The notes under the pieces were generated by a model. The model saw only the letters and a program-made list of their open reading frames with translations. It made no database searches and was not told the origin of the DNA. The position numbers and the translations under genes are program-made. Shown piece after piece: positions 22,225-22,989 of a stretch of DNA of 22,989 nucleotides. The DNA comes from JANLSO01 sp031362405 (lineage in GTDB: Bacteria > Actinomycetota > Thermoleophilia > Miltoncostaeales > Miltoncostaeaceae), in contig JANLSO010000150.1 in NCBI GenBank assembly GCA_031362405.1, positions 1 to 22,989 on the forward strand, written 5' to 3'. Position 1 is the stretch's first letter. Each line of letters opens with the position of its first letter.

Positions 22225-22794
22225 TCAGTCGTCGGGCGGACCGGCCGTGAACGCGTCCCGCAGGTGACCGACGAGGCCGACCAACCCGTCGATCGTGGGC
22301 TGATCGGTGACCGGGCCATCCGTGTGACGTAGGTCCGTGACTTTCGCGACCGCCACGTTCTCCTCGAGGACTCGCGCCCCGGCGGCAGCGAGCGATTTGC
22401 GTAGCTCCGCGTTGGCCCAGACGCCGCCAAAAGGCGACGAACTCGACGAGATCACCGCGGTCGGCGTGCCGACGAGCGTCGCCGAACCGAATGGCCGCGA
22501 GGCCCAGTCGATCGCGTTCTTCAGCACTCCGGGAATCGAGTGGTTGTACTCGGGGGTCGAGATCAGGACGGCGTCGGCCGCTCCGATCGCCGCGCGCAGC
22601 GCAGCGACCGGAGCCGGCCCGTCACCGGAGTCGTGATCCTGGTTGTAGGGCGGCACGTCGCGCAGCCCCTCCCATATCCGCACCTCGACGCCCGGGGGCG
22701 GCGTCTGCACAACAGCCTCGAGCAGCGCGCGCGAGTTCGACCCCGCGCGAAGGCTGCCCGAGATCGCCAGCACGGTGACAAGGGACTCGCTCAT
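22225..22794 (-). CDS. NADPH-dependent FMN reductase-family protein (quinone/chromate reductase type)
   Basis: A 189-residue flavodoxin-fold protein that reduces FMN, quinones or other acceptors with NAD(P)H. It has the phosphate-binding loop GSLRAGSNSRALL (13-25) directly after the first strand (VTVLAIS) and the signature PEYNHSIPGVLKNAIDWASRP near residues 81-101, as in ArsH/ChrR/YieF-type enzymes. SSSSSPFGGVWANAELR forms the second FMN-contacting loop. ATG 22794 overlaps the stop of the YceI-family gene (ATGA), so the two are probably expressed together, a pairing consistent with oxidative or xenobiotic stress, though that is inference. Confidence 0.92.
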   Translation of the reverse strand: MSESLVTVLAISGSLRAGSNSRALLEAVVQTPPPGVEVRIWEGLRDVPPYNQDHDSGDGPAPVAALRAAIGAADAVLISTPEYNHSIPGVLKNAIDWASRPFGSATLVGTPTAVISSSSSPFGGVWANAELRKSLAAAGARVLEENVAVAKVTDLRHTDGPVTDQPTIDGLVGLVGHLRDAFTAGPPDD

Positions 22795-22989
22795 GCCTGC
22801 GCGATCGCCTCGACGTGCCAGACGAGCTTTACCGTCTCAGCGACGGCGACCATGCCGTTGTCGAGCGGGGCATTCCAGTTGATGCCGTACTCGGTGCGAT
22901 TGATCTTTCCGCTCACCGAGATGCCGAGCCGGGTGTTGCCGTACATGTCGTCACCGGAGCCCTCGACCTCGCCCGTGAGAGTCGCGGGC
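22791..22989 (-). CDS. YceI-family protein, C-terminal 65 residues, cut by window edge
   Basis: The translated end reads GEVEGSGDDMYGNTRLGISVSGKINRTEYGINWNAPLDNGMVAVAETVKLVWHVEAI, matching the last strands of YceI-like lipid- or isoprenoid-binding beta barrels, in particular the family's conserved GKINRTEYGINWN segment and the closing strand ending in V-x-V/I-x-x-E-A. The N-terminal part lies outside the window, so a signal peptide cannot be judged. The stop overlaps the start of the FMN reductase-like gene by 4 bp. Confidence 0.85.
   Translation of the reverse strand, partial: PATLTGEVEGSGDDMYGNTRLGISVSGKINRTEYGINWNAPLDNGMVAVAETVKLVWHVEAIAQA

Overview
This window is high-GC, densely packed bacterial chromosome, most likely from an actinobacterium of the class Thermoleophilia (Solirubrobacterales/Gaiellales type). 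The reasons are very high third-position GC, frequent GTG/TTG starts, many 4-bp stop/start overlaps, a fused gamma-alpha 2-oxoacid:ferredoxin oxidoreductase, and a small exported protein (15098-15649) whose N-terminus is of a kind I associate with that class. No phage, plasmid, insertion sequence or CRISPR array was seen.

Region A (1-10177) is the most interesting part. Nine genes run on the minus strand with almost no space between them, in transcription order: a histidinol-dehydrogenase-like enzyme, a lipoprotein substrate-binding protein, a permease and an ATPase of a NitT/TauT-type ABC importer, an FMN-dependent 2-hydroxy-acid oxidase, hutH, hutU, a peptide-deformylase-family enzyme, and hutF (cut by the window edge). 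Five of the eight junctions are 4-bp overlaps. A divergent IclR-type regulator (9506-10177) faces the first gene across about 110 bp. The layout suggests a regulated pathway that imports an imidazole compound, converts it to histidine or urocanate, and degrades it by the five-step histidine route. The deformylase sits where an N-formylglutamate deformylase (HutG) is needed. This is an inference from gene order and motifs.

Region B (10223-12808) holds a short-chain dehydrogenase and a divergent imidazoleglycerol-phosphate-dehydratase-like gene as a coupled minus-strand pair, then a plus-strand Fic-family gene broken near its 5' end by a -1 frame change.

Region C (12872-15770) holds a mercuric-reductase/RclA-like flavin disulfide oxidoreductase, a small possible Cys-containing protein, a tRNA-Val(GAC) with an unusual C33 followed by a stem-loop terminator, and the exported repeat-containing protein.

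Region D (15771-21949) is housekeeping: purK-purE (de novo purine synthesis), the convergent korA-korB pair (2-oxoacid:ferredoxin oxidoreductase), and a HerA/DUF853-type ATPase.

Region E (21950-22989) starts with two near-identical long palindromes and ends with an NADPH-dependent FMN reductase-like gene and the end of a YceI-family gene, which overlap by 4 bp. Palindromes with a GGTGCC-N-GGCACC core recur at 4295-4327, 17519-17563, 22001-22039 and 22127-22161, and look like a dispersed REP-type repeat family.
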